From: CAYJAD01 sp964372165 | GTDB taxonomy: Bacteria; Desulfobacterota; Desulfovibrionia; Desulfovibrionales; Desulfovibrionaceae | NCBI GenBank assembly: GCA_964372165.1 | Contig: CAYJPT010000127.1 | Location: forward strand, 1-6,687 | Direction: 5' to 3' | DNA: 6,687 bases | Part shown: piece after piece, positions 1-6,663 of the stretch | Layout: every line of letters starts with the position of its first letter | Position numbering within the stretch: position 1 is the first letter of the stretch | Translations under genes and position numbers: made by a program | Notes under the pieces: model-generated | Seen by the model: only the letters and a program-made list of their open reading frames with translations | What the model was told of the DNA's origin: nothing | The model's database searches: none

Positions 1-57
1 TTATACATAAATTTGAAATTAGAATGCCGTGTACAAACAATTTACTTAGAAATAAGT

Positions 58-1224
58 TTAATCATGTTTGATTGAAATATAAATTGTTAACATAAGCATG
101 GAAATTCCTATGATAAGCCCAAAGGTAAATATAGCCGAAAAACCATGCCATAAAAATAAATACCCACATAAAAATGGTGCAAAACTTTGCGCCAGGCGAA
201 GTATAGTTCCATTTACAGCCATAAGGATACCACGCCCACTATTTGGGGCAATAGCACTTAAAGAACTCATGATAGTTGGATATATTAGACCTTGTCCTAA
301 ACCATAAAAAAAGATAGGGACAACCAATAACCACTTTGACAATACGCTTGGCCAAAGCAATAAACACAACATACATAATATAAAAAATAAAACACCAATA
401 CTTATAGTTATTTTTGATTTTAACAATTTACTTAATGGTGCTAAAAAAAGTGTCGCAAAGGCAGTGCCCACTGACGATATAGCAAATAATAAACCTATCT
501 GCAAAGGTGAAGCATTATAATGCATATTTGTAAACAGTGGGAAATAAGTAATCATTGGGCCATATAATATGCAAAAAGCACAAAATGTTAAACTAAAATG
601 AAGTAGGGTGTTTTTATGTAAAATATAACCTTTAGCTTCATTGGCATAGCTTTGTATAGAGTGCTTTTGCTGAAAAGTTGGTAGCTTGGTAAAAAAAGCT
701 ATTAAGGCTACGGGTAATGCCAGTAGGGATAAACGCATGGACCATTGCCAGCCAAATTCTCCTAAAATACCACCTAGAGCCGGAAAAATTGCTGCACCAA
801 GGCTTAGAGCCGTTGCAGCTTTACCCATAATTTGCAGACGTTTAGTGTCATCACTATACATATCACCAATAATGGTAGTATATAAGACACCTAAGCAAGC
901 TGCACCACAACCTTGCAAAATACGCCAAAATACAAAAAATTTAATGTCTTGGCATAGCGATGCACCAAGTCCACTAAGTCCAAAAATAACTAAACATGGT
1001 ATTAGCACGGCTTTACGCCCAAGCCTATCAGCTAATATACCACCAATGGGTGCTAAAATAATGCCGGGTAAGGTAAATGAATATACAAAAATACCCAAAT
1101 ATCCTTCAGAGATATTTAATGTTTTTGCAAGCGATGGTAGCACAGGCAAAAGACTTGAAACACCCATAACGGTAATTAAGGCTGTGCTATAAATTAAAAT
1201 ATGGTTGTAGCTTTGTTGTTTCAA
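58..1224 (-). CDS. MFS transporter, drug:H+ antiporter (DHA1) type
   Basis: An inner-membrane secondary transporter of 388 residues, the usual size for a 12-helix major facilitator. The protein is hydrophobic throughout. Motif A follows helix 2 (G62, L64, A65, D66, R67, G69, R70, K71). A motif B-like stretch carries R101, Q104 and G105. A motif C-like antiporter signature lies in helix 5 (G143, P148, G151, G152). A polar cytoplasmic loop at about 180-206 separates the two six-helix halves. Motif C points to a proton-driven exporter of the Bcr/CflA or EmrD kind, but the substrate cannot be read from the sequence. The start is TTG at 1224, overlapping the TGA stop of the upstream protease gene by 4 bp. 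An AAGGA Shine-Dalgarno sits 8 nt before it. The next Met, residue 20, lies inside helix 1 and would truncate it. This is the last gene of the probable operon. Family assignment is firm; the efflux role is inference. Confidence 0.9.
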   Translation of the reverse strand: MKQQSYNHILIYSTALITVMGVSSLLPVLPSLAKTLNISEGYLGIFVYSFTLPGIILAPIGGILADRLGRKAVLIPCLVIFGLSGLGASLCQDIKFFVFWRILQGCGAACLGVLYTTIIGDMYSDDTKRLQIMGKAATALSLGAAIFPALGGILGEFGWQWSMRLSLLALPVALIAFFTKLPTFQQKHSIQSYANEAKGYILHKNTLLHFSLTFCAFCILYGPMITYFPLFTNMHYNASPLQIGLLFAISSVGTAFATLFLAPLSKLLKSKITISIGVLFFILCMLCLLLWPSVLSKWLLVVPIFFYGLGQGLIYPTIMSSLSAIAPNSGRGILMAVNGTILRLAQSFAPFLCGYLFLWHGFSAIFTFGLIIGISMLMLTIYISIKHD

Positions 1225-3683
1225 AGCTTACGTCCTTTTTGGCGGCGGCTTTCCTTGGCATACTCCCCCAAAAGCGTTAAACGCTTATCAACTAGATCAT
1301 AGAGGCTTTGTGGGGTATATGTATCATTTTTTCTTCTTTTTCCAATGGGCATATTAATTAACAATTCTAATGCTTCATCAATATGTTTAACTGGGTATAT
1401 GGCAAACTTACCTGCATTAACGGCATCAATAATTGTTGGAGAAAGCATTAAGTGTTCAACATTATCATAAGGTATAATGACACCTTGAGTGCCTGTAAGG
1501 CGATGTCTTGCACAAACTTTAAAAAATCCTTCAATTTTATGTGTCACACCGCCTACAGCCATGATTTGCCCAGATTGGCTTAAAGCTCCAGTGAAAGCTA
1601 AATCAAGGCGAACAGGCACCTCTGCAATGGCAGAAAGTAAAGCCACAAGCTCTGCACCTGAAGCTGAATCTCCTTCAATACCGGCATAGCTTTGCTCAAA
1701 ATATAAGCTACCGGTAAGAACAAGTGGTCTGCGTCTTGCAAAAAGTGCTACAAGATAGCTTTTTAATATCATCATAGCCTTGGTGTGGATAGGACCTCCA
1801 AGTTCAGCTTCACGCTCAAGGTCAATAATACCACCATGCCCAACGCCCACTGTACATGAAATTTGATGTGGCAAACCAAATTCAAAGTCACCATGCCAAC
1901 TGACAGAAAGGCCATTTACTTGCCCAATGGCAAGTCCAGATGTGCGCACTTTAATAAATTGGCGATCATATTCTTCCATAAAGATGTCTTCAACAAGATT
2001 AGCGCGGTATATCCTATCTTCCAAAGCAGCTTCCAAGGTAACACTACTTACCATTGTTTCTTTACGCTTATGCGCAAGAGTAGAAGCCTCTATCATAATT
2101 TCCCGTAATAATGGAAATTTAAGGCTTAACTTTCGTTGGTCTTCAATTATGCGTGAGCCATATTCAACCATCCAAGCAAGGCCGCTTTTATCAAATGCAA
2201 GTAAGGAATCATCTTCTATAATACATTTAATTCTATATAAATACGATTTAATAGTTAAAGTATTCCTTTCAATTTGTTCTGAAAGGTGAGCCTTAATTTT
2301 AAATAATTTTCCAAAGCGTTCATCGCTATTAAGCAAGGTCTCATACAAGGATTCATTGCCAATGAGTATAATTTTAACATTTAATTTAATGGCTTCTGGC
2401 ACAATACCCTTAGTTTTAATGGCACTATCGTGTCCATCACCTATATCTTCTATACGTGCATACCCAGTGCGCAATGCACGCAAAAGCCCTTCCCATGCGT
2501 GAAAATGCTGTAAAACATCTTCCATACGTATAAGTAAATATCCACCATTTGCTTTGTGTAATGAACCGGATTTTATAAGTTTAAAATCTGTAATTAAAGT
2601 ACCCATTTCAGATTCACGTTCAATACAGCCAAGCAAGTTAGAGGCAGTTGGGTTATCTTCTAATATTACAGGTGCGCCTTTGGTATTGGTATTATCTACA
2701 AATATATTAACATCATAACGTGATATATCAGTTTCATTACCAATACCTGCAAAGGAATTTTCTAAAAGTGTTGATACATTAGAGCTAGACGGGGAAAATA
2801 TTTCTTTAGAAATAAAATTTTCTATATTATCTAAGATGTTTTCTCTTAATGATTTAAAGTAATTTTCTAAGGCTTGGCTTGGATAGTTACGTAAACATTG
2901 TTTTTCAGTAGGAGTTAATAATTCCGTTAAGGCTTTATTGGTTACTTCACGCTCTAACTCTCGTTCTTGCTCACGAAAACCTTGCTCAGCCCTTGTAAGA
3001 CGACGCATCAAGCCACCCATGGAATGCAAAAGGGTATCAGCTTTGCGTTTTAAATTTTGGCGTATTTCTGATTCTAAATTGTCAAATTCTTCCTCACTTA
3101 GCCTTTTACCCTTTACCAGTGGATAAAGGCTTATGCCACCATTGTCATCTATATCTAGATGAAAGCCTTTAGTCTTGGCAGTTTTGCTCATTGCCTTTAA
3201 TAAAATGGACTTTTCATCTTGAAAAATGTCAACAATTTTTGATCTGCGTCTTAGAAAAAAATCTGCCTCAAAGCGACGTGGTAGTTCTTTACGAATTTTA
3301 CCCATAACCTCATGTAAAGATTTTTTTAAAACACGACCATGTCCTGCAGGTAAACTCACTAGTATGGGTTTATCTACATCAGCAAAATTGTTTAAATAAA
3401 GCAAATCCGGAGGTGTTTGGGCTTTTAGGGCATGAGGAGATAGAAATTCCTTAACAATGTAGGAACGTCCAAGGTGTGAACCACCGGATAAATAGACATT
3501 ATACCCGTCGGTATTAATGCGCAAGGCAAGCTCCAAAGCCTTTAAAGCTCTTGGCTGTAGCATATGCTTCATGCTTGTGTGTCGTGGCGGCTTTGGTATA
3601 TGTGTACTATCATCCCAAGTTATATGCTTGGAATCAGTTTTAATACATAATTTATGTGCCGGTAGAGCAATATTCGTTGGCAT
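1221..3683 (-). CDS. Lon-like ATP-dependent serine protease (AAA_32 / Lon_C family)
   Basis: An 820-residue cytoplasmic protease of the LonB-like family (AAA_32 ATPase plus Lon proteolytic domain), distinct from classical LonA. The N-terminal region aligns by eye with the family opening, with a QPRA motif at 43-46. A P-loop follows at 67-74 (GGSHLGRS), where arginine R73 replaces the usual lysine. A charged helical, probably coiled-coil insert spans about 200-265. A Walker B-like hydrophobic strand ending in E388/D389 lies near 380-389, and a sensor-1-like Asn at 443. The C-terminal proteolytic domain covers about 580-775. Its Ser-Lys dyad is S673 (in GDSAS) and K716 (in THKIEGF), 43 residues apart as in E. 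coli Lon S679/K722. The dyad is intact, so peptidase activity is expected; substrates are unknown. The ATG start at 3683 lies 12 bp after hemC, with AAGAG 5 nt upstream. The family call is secure; the quality-control role is inference. Confidence 0.93.
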   Translation of the reverse strand: MPTNIALPAHKLCIKTDSKHITWDDSTHIPKPPRHTSMKHMLQPRALKALELALRINTDGYNVYLSGGSHLGRSYIVKEFLSPHALKAQTPPDLLYLNNFADVDKPILVSLPAGHGRVLKKSLHEVMGKIRKELPRRFEADFFLRRRSKIVDIFQDEKSILLKAMSKTAKTKGFHLDIDDNGGISLYPLVKGKRLSEEEFDNLESEIRQNLKRKADTLLHSMGGLMRRLTRAEQGFREQERELEREVTNKALTELLTPTEKQCLRNYPSQALENYFKSLRENILDNIENFISKEIFSPSSSNVSTLLENSFAGIGNETDISRYDVNIFVDNTNTKGAPVILEDNPTASNLLGCIERESEMGTLITDFKLIKSGSLHKANGGYLLIRMEDVLQHFHAWEGLLRALRTGYARIEDIGDGHDSAIKTKGIVPEAIKLNVKIILIGNESLYETLLNSDERFGKLFKIKAHLSEQIERNTLTIKSYLYRIKCIIEDDSLLAFDKSGLAWMVEYGSRIIEDQRKLSLKFPLLREIMIEASTLAHKRKETMVSSVTLEAALEDRIYRANLVEDIFMEEYDRQFIKVRTSGLAIGQVNGLSVSWHGDFEFGLPHQISCTVGVGHGGIIDLEREAELGGPIHTKAMMILKSYLVALFARRRPLVLTGSLYFEQSYAGIEGDSASGAELVALLSAIAEVPVRLDLAFTGALSQSGQIMAVGGVTHKIEGFFKVCARHRLTGTQGVIIPYDNVEHLMLSPTIIDAVNAGKFAIYPVKHIDEALELLINMPIGKRRKNDTYTPQSLYDLVDKRLTLLGEYAKESRRQKGRKL
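1233..1237 (-). promoter_or_regulatory. Ribosome binding site deciding the TTG start of the MFS gene
   Basis: On the minus strand AAGGA lies 8 nt before the TTG at 1224-1222, inside the last codons of the protease gene. It is a good anti-16S match at good spacing. It supports the non-ATG start and suggests translation coupled to the upstream gene. Confidence 0.7.
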
Positions 3684-3695
3684 AGTGACTCTTAA

Positions 3696-4625
3696 TTATG
3701 ATGCTGTGGAGTATAATTTTTCTAAAATTTTAGCAGCACCATCAGCTAGAAGTTTAGTGGCTATATCTTCCCCAACTTGCTTGGCAAGCTCAGGTGATGT
3801 ACTTACACTTTGCTTGAGAATTGTTTTGCCATCCACATCTGCCACAAGGCCAGTCATAGTTAGTTTGTCGTTATCCAAGGTAGCATAGCCTGCAATAGGT
3901 ACTTGGCATCCACCTTCAAGCTTAGCAAGAAAAGCGCGCTCTGCTTCTACACAAATACGAGTTGGTTTATGTTCTAAAAAGGATAATGCTTCAATAACAT
4001 CCTTACGGCTGCTTTTACATTCAATACCAAGTGCACCTTGTCCTACAGCGGGTAAGAAAATGTCTGTATTGATAATATGCATATGCGCTACATTAAGCCC
4101 AAGCCTTTTTATGCCTGCTGCTGCAAGGATAATGGCATCATATTGACCTTCAATCAATTTGCGCAAACGTGTATCAACATTTCCACGTAGGGCAGATATT
4201 TTTAAGTCTGGCCTTAGAGCCAAAAGTTGGGCTTGCCTACGTAATGAACTTGTACCAACATGGGCATTTTGTGGTAAATCTTCTAAATTAGCATACTTTA
4301 CAGAAAGTAACATGTCTTGCGGTACTTCACGCTTGGGAATGCACCCTAATATTAATCCCTCCGGCAAAAACATAGGAACATCTTTCATGCTATGTACAGC
4401 TAAATCGGCTTTATCTTGTAGCAATGCATCTTCAATTTCTTTTACAAACAATCCTTTACCGCCAACTTTTGCAAGTGGCACATCTAAAATAATGTCACCC
4501 TTGGTTTTGATGCGCAAAAGCTCTACTTTTAAACCTTGATGCTCTTGCTCAAGGCAGGACTTAATGTATTCAGCTTGCCAAATAGCTAATTGGCTACCGC
4601 GTGTTGCTATGGTTAGTTTTTTCAA
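3696..4625 (-). CDS. hemC: Hydroxymethylbilane synthase (porphobilinogen deaminase)
   Basis: This cytoplasmic enzyme condenses four porphobilinogen molecules into hydroxymethylbilane, precursor of uroporphyrinogen III and so of heme, siroheme and corrinoids. At 309 residues it is full length. Family landmarks are all present, numbered about two lower than in E. coli: R9 and S11 in the N-terminal ATRGSQLA, catalytic D82 in HSMKDVP, R129/R130 in the SSLRRQAQL stretch, R147 and R153 around RGNVDTR, and C240 in EGGCQVP, which carries the dipyrromethane cofactor. The start is TTG at 4625: the protein must begin at residue 1 to keep the first strand, the next Met is residue 80, and AGAGG lies 5 nt upstream. 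It sits 14 bp after fmdB and 12 bp before the protease gene. No other tetrapyrrole gene is in the window, so the later route cannot be told here. Confidence 0.97.
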   Translation of the reverse strand: MKKLTIATRGSQLAIWQAEYIKSCLEQEHQGLKVELLRIKTKGDIILDVPLAKVGGKGLFVKEIEDALLQDKADLAVHSMKDVPMFLPEGLILGCIPKREVPQDMLLSVKYANLEDLPQNAHVGTSSLRRQAQLLALRPDLKISALRGNVDTRLRKLIEGQYDAIILAAAGIKRLGLNVAHMHIINTDIFLPAVGQGALGIECKSSRKDVIEALSFLEHKPTRICVEAERAFLAKLEGGCQVPIAGYATLDNDKLTMTGLVADVDGKTILKQSVSTSPELAKQVGEDIATKLLADGAAKILEKLYSTAS

Positions 4626-4630
4626 AATTA

Positions 4631-4635
4631 CCTCT
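4631..4635 (-). promoter_or_regulatory. Ribosome binding site deciding the TTG start of hemC
   Basis: On the minus strand AGAGG ends 5 nt before TTG at 4625-4623, in the 14-bp gap after the fmdB stop. The strong match and the absence of any ATG near the conserved N-terminus make TTG the only credible start. Confidence 0.7.
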
Positions 4636-4639
4636 TATT

Positions 4640-4864
4640 TTAGCAGTTTGCACAGTTGCCGCCGCTACAGCCGCTACATTTACTACTGGTACTGGTATTT
4701 GTACTTGTTGCTTGTTCACCTTGTCCGGCATGTAGACAAGGGCGAGACATAAGTTTTTGTGCATTTTGTGCACAACATTTAGGGCAACTTGGTATGTCAT
4801 CCCCAAATACTAATTCTTCAAATTCATGCTGGCATTTTTCACAAAAATATTCATATATAGGCAT
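4640..4864 (-). CDS. FmdB-family zinc-ribbon protein with Cys-rich tail
   Basis: A 74-residue FmdB/CxxC_CXXC_SSSS-type protein. The N-terminal MPIYEYFC opening is the family signature. A zinc ribbon is formed by C8/C11 and C27/C30, with C31 beside it. A Ser/Thr-rich linker (about 51-61) leads to a tail with cysteines at 63, 66, 71 and 74, the last being the final residue. The family is called a putative regulatory protein after FmdB of the formamidase/amidase cluster of Methylophilus, but its biochemical role is not settled. The frame stays open upstream to an ATG at 4936, but the start at 4864 is chosen because the family begins at MPIYEY, GGAG lies 5 nt before it, and the longer form would run into the gmhA coding end. 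It lies 22 bp after gmhA and 14 bp before hemC. Confidence 0.9.
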   Translation of the reverse strand: MPIYEYFCEKCQHEFEELVFGDDIPSCPKCCAQNAQKLMSRPCLHAGQGEQATSTNTSTSSKCSGCSGGNCANC

Positions 4865-4869
4865 AATAG

Positions 4870-4873
4870 CTCC
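4870..4873 (-). promoter_or_regulatory. Ribosome binding site deciding the fmdB-family start
   Basis: On the minus strand GGAG lies 5 nt before the ATG at 4864-4862, within the 22-bp gap after the gmhA stop. It selects the 74-residue form over the 98-residue open frame that begins inside gmhA. Confidence 0.7.
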
Positions 4874-4886
4874 AAATCTTAATAAA

Positions 4887-5516
4887 TTAAACCGAAAGTC
4901 CCAGTTCTTGGGCATTTTCAAAAAGATAATAATCAATCAGCCTACATAAAAGATGCCCTATAGTAATATGAATTTCTTGTACAATGGGTGTTAGAGGATG
5001 TGGCACAGCTAATAAAATATCGCTTAATTTTGCTAATTCTCCACCTTTTCCTAAAATTCCCACAGTGGTAATATCCATAGATTTGGCTTCATTAAAGGCA
5101 TGTACTATATTGTCACTGTTACCAGAAGTGGAAATACCAATTAAAATATCTCCGCTTTGCCCTAAAGCTCGCACTTGTTTTGAAAAAATTTCTTCAAAAC
5201 CAAAGTCATTACCAATGGCAGTTATGACTGATGTATCAGTCGATAAAGATATGGCAGGCAATGGGGGGCGATCTAGTAAAAATCTATTTACAAGTTCTCC
5301 TGCAATATGCTGAGCATCGGCAGCACTACCGCCATTTCCACACAAAAGAATTTTATTTCCATTTGCAATGCTAAGTGCCATGATTTTGGCAGCTTGATTA
5401 ATTTTTGAGCTGTATTTTTCAAAAAACTTTGCGCGAATAGATGCACCTTGGGCTAAATATTCTGCAATAATATGCTCAGAAGACGGTATTTCGTGGTCAT
5501 GTATTTTATCATCCAT
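4887..5516 (-). CDS. gmhA: Phosphoheptose isomerase (sedoheptulose-7-phosphate isomerase)
   Basis: Converts sedoheptulose 7-phosphate to D-glycero-D-manno-heptose 7-phosphate, the first step toward ADP-heptose for the LPS inner core; cytoplasmic. The 209-residue protein is one SIS domain behind a helical N-terminus. Visible signatures are the phosphate-binding GNGGSAADAQH at 60-70, the DTSVITAIGNDFGFE stretch, and a GISTSGNS loop. The residues matching the active-site and metal ligands of E. coli GmhA (H61, E65, Q172, H180) are H70, E74, Q180 and H188. It is slightly longer than the E. coli protein (192), mostly at the ends. The ATG at 5516 has only a weak purine run (AAGAG, about 10 nt upstream). 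It is the first gene of the minus-strand operon. No other heptose gene is adjacent. DiaA-like SIS proteins are the main alternative, but the full ligand set favours GmhA. Confidence 0.93.
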   Translation of the reverse strand: MDDKIHDHEIPSSEHIIAEYLAQGASIRAKFFEKYSSKINQAAKIMALSIANGNKILLCGNGGSAADAQHIAGELVNRFLLDRPPLPAISLSTDTSVITAIGNDFGFEEIFSKQVRALGQSGDILIGISTSGNSDNIVHAFNEAKSMDITTVGILGKGGELAKLSDILLAVPHPLTPIVQEIHITIGHLLCRLIDYYLFENAQELGLSV

Positions 5517-5625
5517 ATATTACTTACTCTTTATTAATATTTTGAATTAGCTATTTAAAATATTTATGGCGCAACATACAAATTTAATAGCAAAAGGTAT
5601 GTATTACCAAATAAGCATGGGTATG

Positions 5626-5654
5626 CGTATATACTAAAGATTTCCTACTTGCAA
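5626..5654 (-). promoter_or_regulatory. Weak candidate promoter for the gmhA operon
   Basis: On the minus strand TTGCAA (5654-5649) is followed after 17 bp by TATACG (5631-5626); an overlapping TATATA (5633-5628) gives 15 bp. Each box matches consensus at about four of six positions. In AT-rich DNA such matches arise often by chance, so this is only the best visible candidate. Confidence 0.25.
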
Positions 5655-5661
5655 GATGTTG

Positions 5662-5690
5662 TTTTGTGTCTTGGCAGTTAACTGTATAAT
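5662..5690 (+). promoter_or_regulatory. Candidate sigma-70 promoter for nadK
   Basis: A perfect -10 box TATAAT lies at 5685-5690. The best-spaced -35 (17 bp) is a poor TTTTGT at 5662-5667, and TTGTGT at 5664-5669 would give 15 bp. A start near 5697 would leave a leader of about 127 nt before the nadK ATG. The weak -35 with a palindrome filling the spacer could mean dependence on an activator, which is inference. Confidence 0.45.
5675..5684. repeat. Perfect 10-bp palindrome CAGTTAACTG, possible operator
   Basis: CAGTTAACTG is a perfect palindrome directly abutting the TATAAT box at 5685, in the promoter spacer. Nine of its bases (AGTTAACTG) recur at 5793-5801, just before nadK. Placement would suit a repressor or activator site; no regulator family is identifiable from it. 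Confidence 0.4.
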
Positions 5691-5691
5691 T

Positions 5692-5703
5692 TTAACGTGT
5701 TAA
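5692..5703. repeat. Inverted repeat TTAAC-GT-GTTAA at the likely transcription start
   Basis: Two 5-bp arms separated by 2 bp, starting 2 bp after the TATAAT box and so covering the expected transcription start. It shares the GTTAA core with the palindrome on the other side of the -10 box. The pair could be an operator, or a chance product of AT-rich sequence. Confidence 0.3.
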
Positions 5704-5726
5704 GTGAGAAAATCATTTTTTACACG
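5696..5726 (+). other. Possible hairpin at the 5' end of the nadK leader
   Basis: CGTGT (5696-5700) pairs with ACACG (5722-5726). AAGTGA (5702-5707) pairs with TCATTT (5713-5718) with one G-U pair, leaving a GAAAA loop and a 1x3 internal loop. It would form at the extreme 5' end of a transcript from the TATAAT promoter. There is no U-tract directly after it, so it is not a classical terminator. Stability was not computed. Confidence 0.3.
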
Positions 5727-5792
5727 CATAAAAAATCTTGCATTGTGTAAGCTAAATACTGCTGCATAAGATGGTAGATAAAATTTACTTGT

Positions 5793-5801
5793 AGTTAACT
5801 G
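5793..5801. repeat. Second copy of AGTTAACTG, 22 bp before nadK
   Basis: An exact 9-base repeat of 5676-5684, 117 bp downstream, containing the 8-bp palindrome AGTTAACT. It is followed by TTACGttaaaTTACG (5807-5821), a short direct repeat. It may be a second binding site for the same factor; support is only the repetition. Confidence 0.3.
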
Positions 5802-5823
5802 ACTGTTACGTTAAATTACGGTC

Positions 5824-6663
5824 ATGGAAATTTCAACAACTTACAAGCATGTGCTGCTTGCAGTGAAATATAATCATACAAAAGCCCATGAGCTTGCCTT
5901 ACAAATCTCCTCTTGGTTGCAAACACAAGGTCATAAAGTGTCAATATGCTATGACATATTGAAAATTGAGGAATATTTACATAGTAAACCTCATATTATT
6001 TTTGTACTTGGTGGTGACGGTACTGTGCTTAGTGTTGCACGAGCTTTTGTGAAAAATCCTATACCTATGGCTACTATTAACTTGGGCCGAGTTGGTTTTT
6101 TGGCTGAGTTAGAAGCTGACGATTGGCAAAGTGGTGTTGAATCAATCTTAAACGGCAAATGTACCATTGTACACCGTATGGCCCTTGGTTGGAATATTAT
6201 TCGATGTGGTGAAGTTATAAATTCTGGGCATGCCATCAATGATGTAGTTATCAGTCGAGGTGCTTTGTCTAGAGTAATATCTTTTGATGTAAGCGTTGAC
6301 ACTGAGATTGTAAGTAAAGTGCGTGCCGATGGTATTATACTATCATCACCTGTTGGTACAACAGGATATGCTGTTTCTGCTGGCGGGCCATTGGTGCATC
6401 CGGCGAATAATGTATTACTTGTTACAGCAATTTGCCCTTATTTGTGCAATTTTCCATCTATGGTTTTACCACCTTCCATGCCCATCAAGGTTACTTTGCA
6501 GCAATGCTCCACAGAAACATTTGCCACTATTGATGGTCAAGAAAACTATACTTTAGAAGCGCAAGATATAGTAGAAGTTTTTTGTGTGCGTGATGCGGTA
6601 CTTTTTGCACGCATCGATAAAGATATATACTTCACGCCATTACGAGAGCGTGGCTTTCTTTGA
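5824..6663 (+). CDS. nadK: NAD kinase
   Basis: Phosphorylates NAD+ to NADP+ in the cytoplasm, the only known route to NADP. At 279 residues it is close to the usual bacterial length. The catalytic GGDGT motif is at 63-67 with D65 the conserved aspartate. It is followed by the NLGRVGFLAEL stretch, N139-D140 with VVISRG (the NE/ND motif), and the glycine-rich D169-to-P189 segment, whose core reads SSPVGTTGY against the common STPTGSTAY and continues AVSAGGP. A C-terminal IDGQ follows with D237. All sites needed for activity appear intact. An in-frame TAA at 5812-5814 confines the start to the ATG at 5824. No clear Shine-Dalgarno precedes it, which is unlike most genes on the other strand. It is divergent from the gmhA operon. 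Whether it continues into an operon to the right cannot be seen. Confidence 0.96.
   Translation: MEISTTYKHVLLAVKYNHTKAHELALQISSWLQTQGHKVSICYDILKIEEYLHSKPHIIFVLGGDGTVLSVARAFVKNPIPMATINLGRVGFLAELEADDWQSGVESILNGKCTIVHRMALGWNIIRCGEVINSGHAINDVVISRGALSRVISFDVSVDTEIVSKVRADGIILSSPVGTTGYAVSAGGPLVHPANNVLLVTAICPYLCNFPSMVLPPSMPIKVTLQQCSTETFATIDGQENYTLEAQDIVEVFCVRDAVLFARIDKDIYFTPLRERGFL

Larger units (their letters stand above)
5517..5823. other. Divergent intergenic control region between gmhA operon and nadK
   Basis: A 307-bp AT-rich non-coding stretch between two outward-facing genes, the only substantial gap in the window. It must carry the start of the five-gene minus-strand operon and of nadK. It holds a perfect plus-strand TATAAT, a weak minus-strand promoter candidate, several short palindromes and a possible leader hairpin. 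Only very short open frames occur (for example 23 codons from 5566), none with a convincing ribosome binding site. No tRNA, known riboswitch or mobile-element end was recognised. Confidence 0.75.

Noticed and set aside
44..57. ACTTA-GAAA-TAAGT hairpin just after the MFS stop codon
   Set aside because: Only a 5-bp AT-rich stem with no proper U-tract, too weak to call a terminator.
1..57. Possible start of another minus-strand gene (ATG at 8-6)
   Set aside because: No ribosome site precedes it and only two codons are visible before the window ends.
686..1192. 168-codon open frame on the plus strand inside the MFS gene
   Set aside because: It lies antisense to a well-supported membrane transporter, has no recognisable domain, and is an expected shadow of the real gene.
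4865..4936. A 24-residue N-terminal extension of the FmdB-type protein
   Set aside because: It would overlap the end of gmhA, the family starts at MPIYEY, and a GGAG ribosome site sits right before the internal ATG at 4864.
5566..5637. 23-codon plus-strand open frame in the intergenic region
   Set aside because: No ribosome binding site and no recognisable sequence; short frames of this size are expected by chance.
5671..5690. TTGGCA as a -35 box for the TATAAT at 5685
   Set aside because: The spacing is only 8 bp, far below the 15-19 bp needed.
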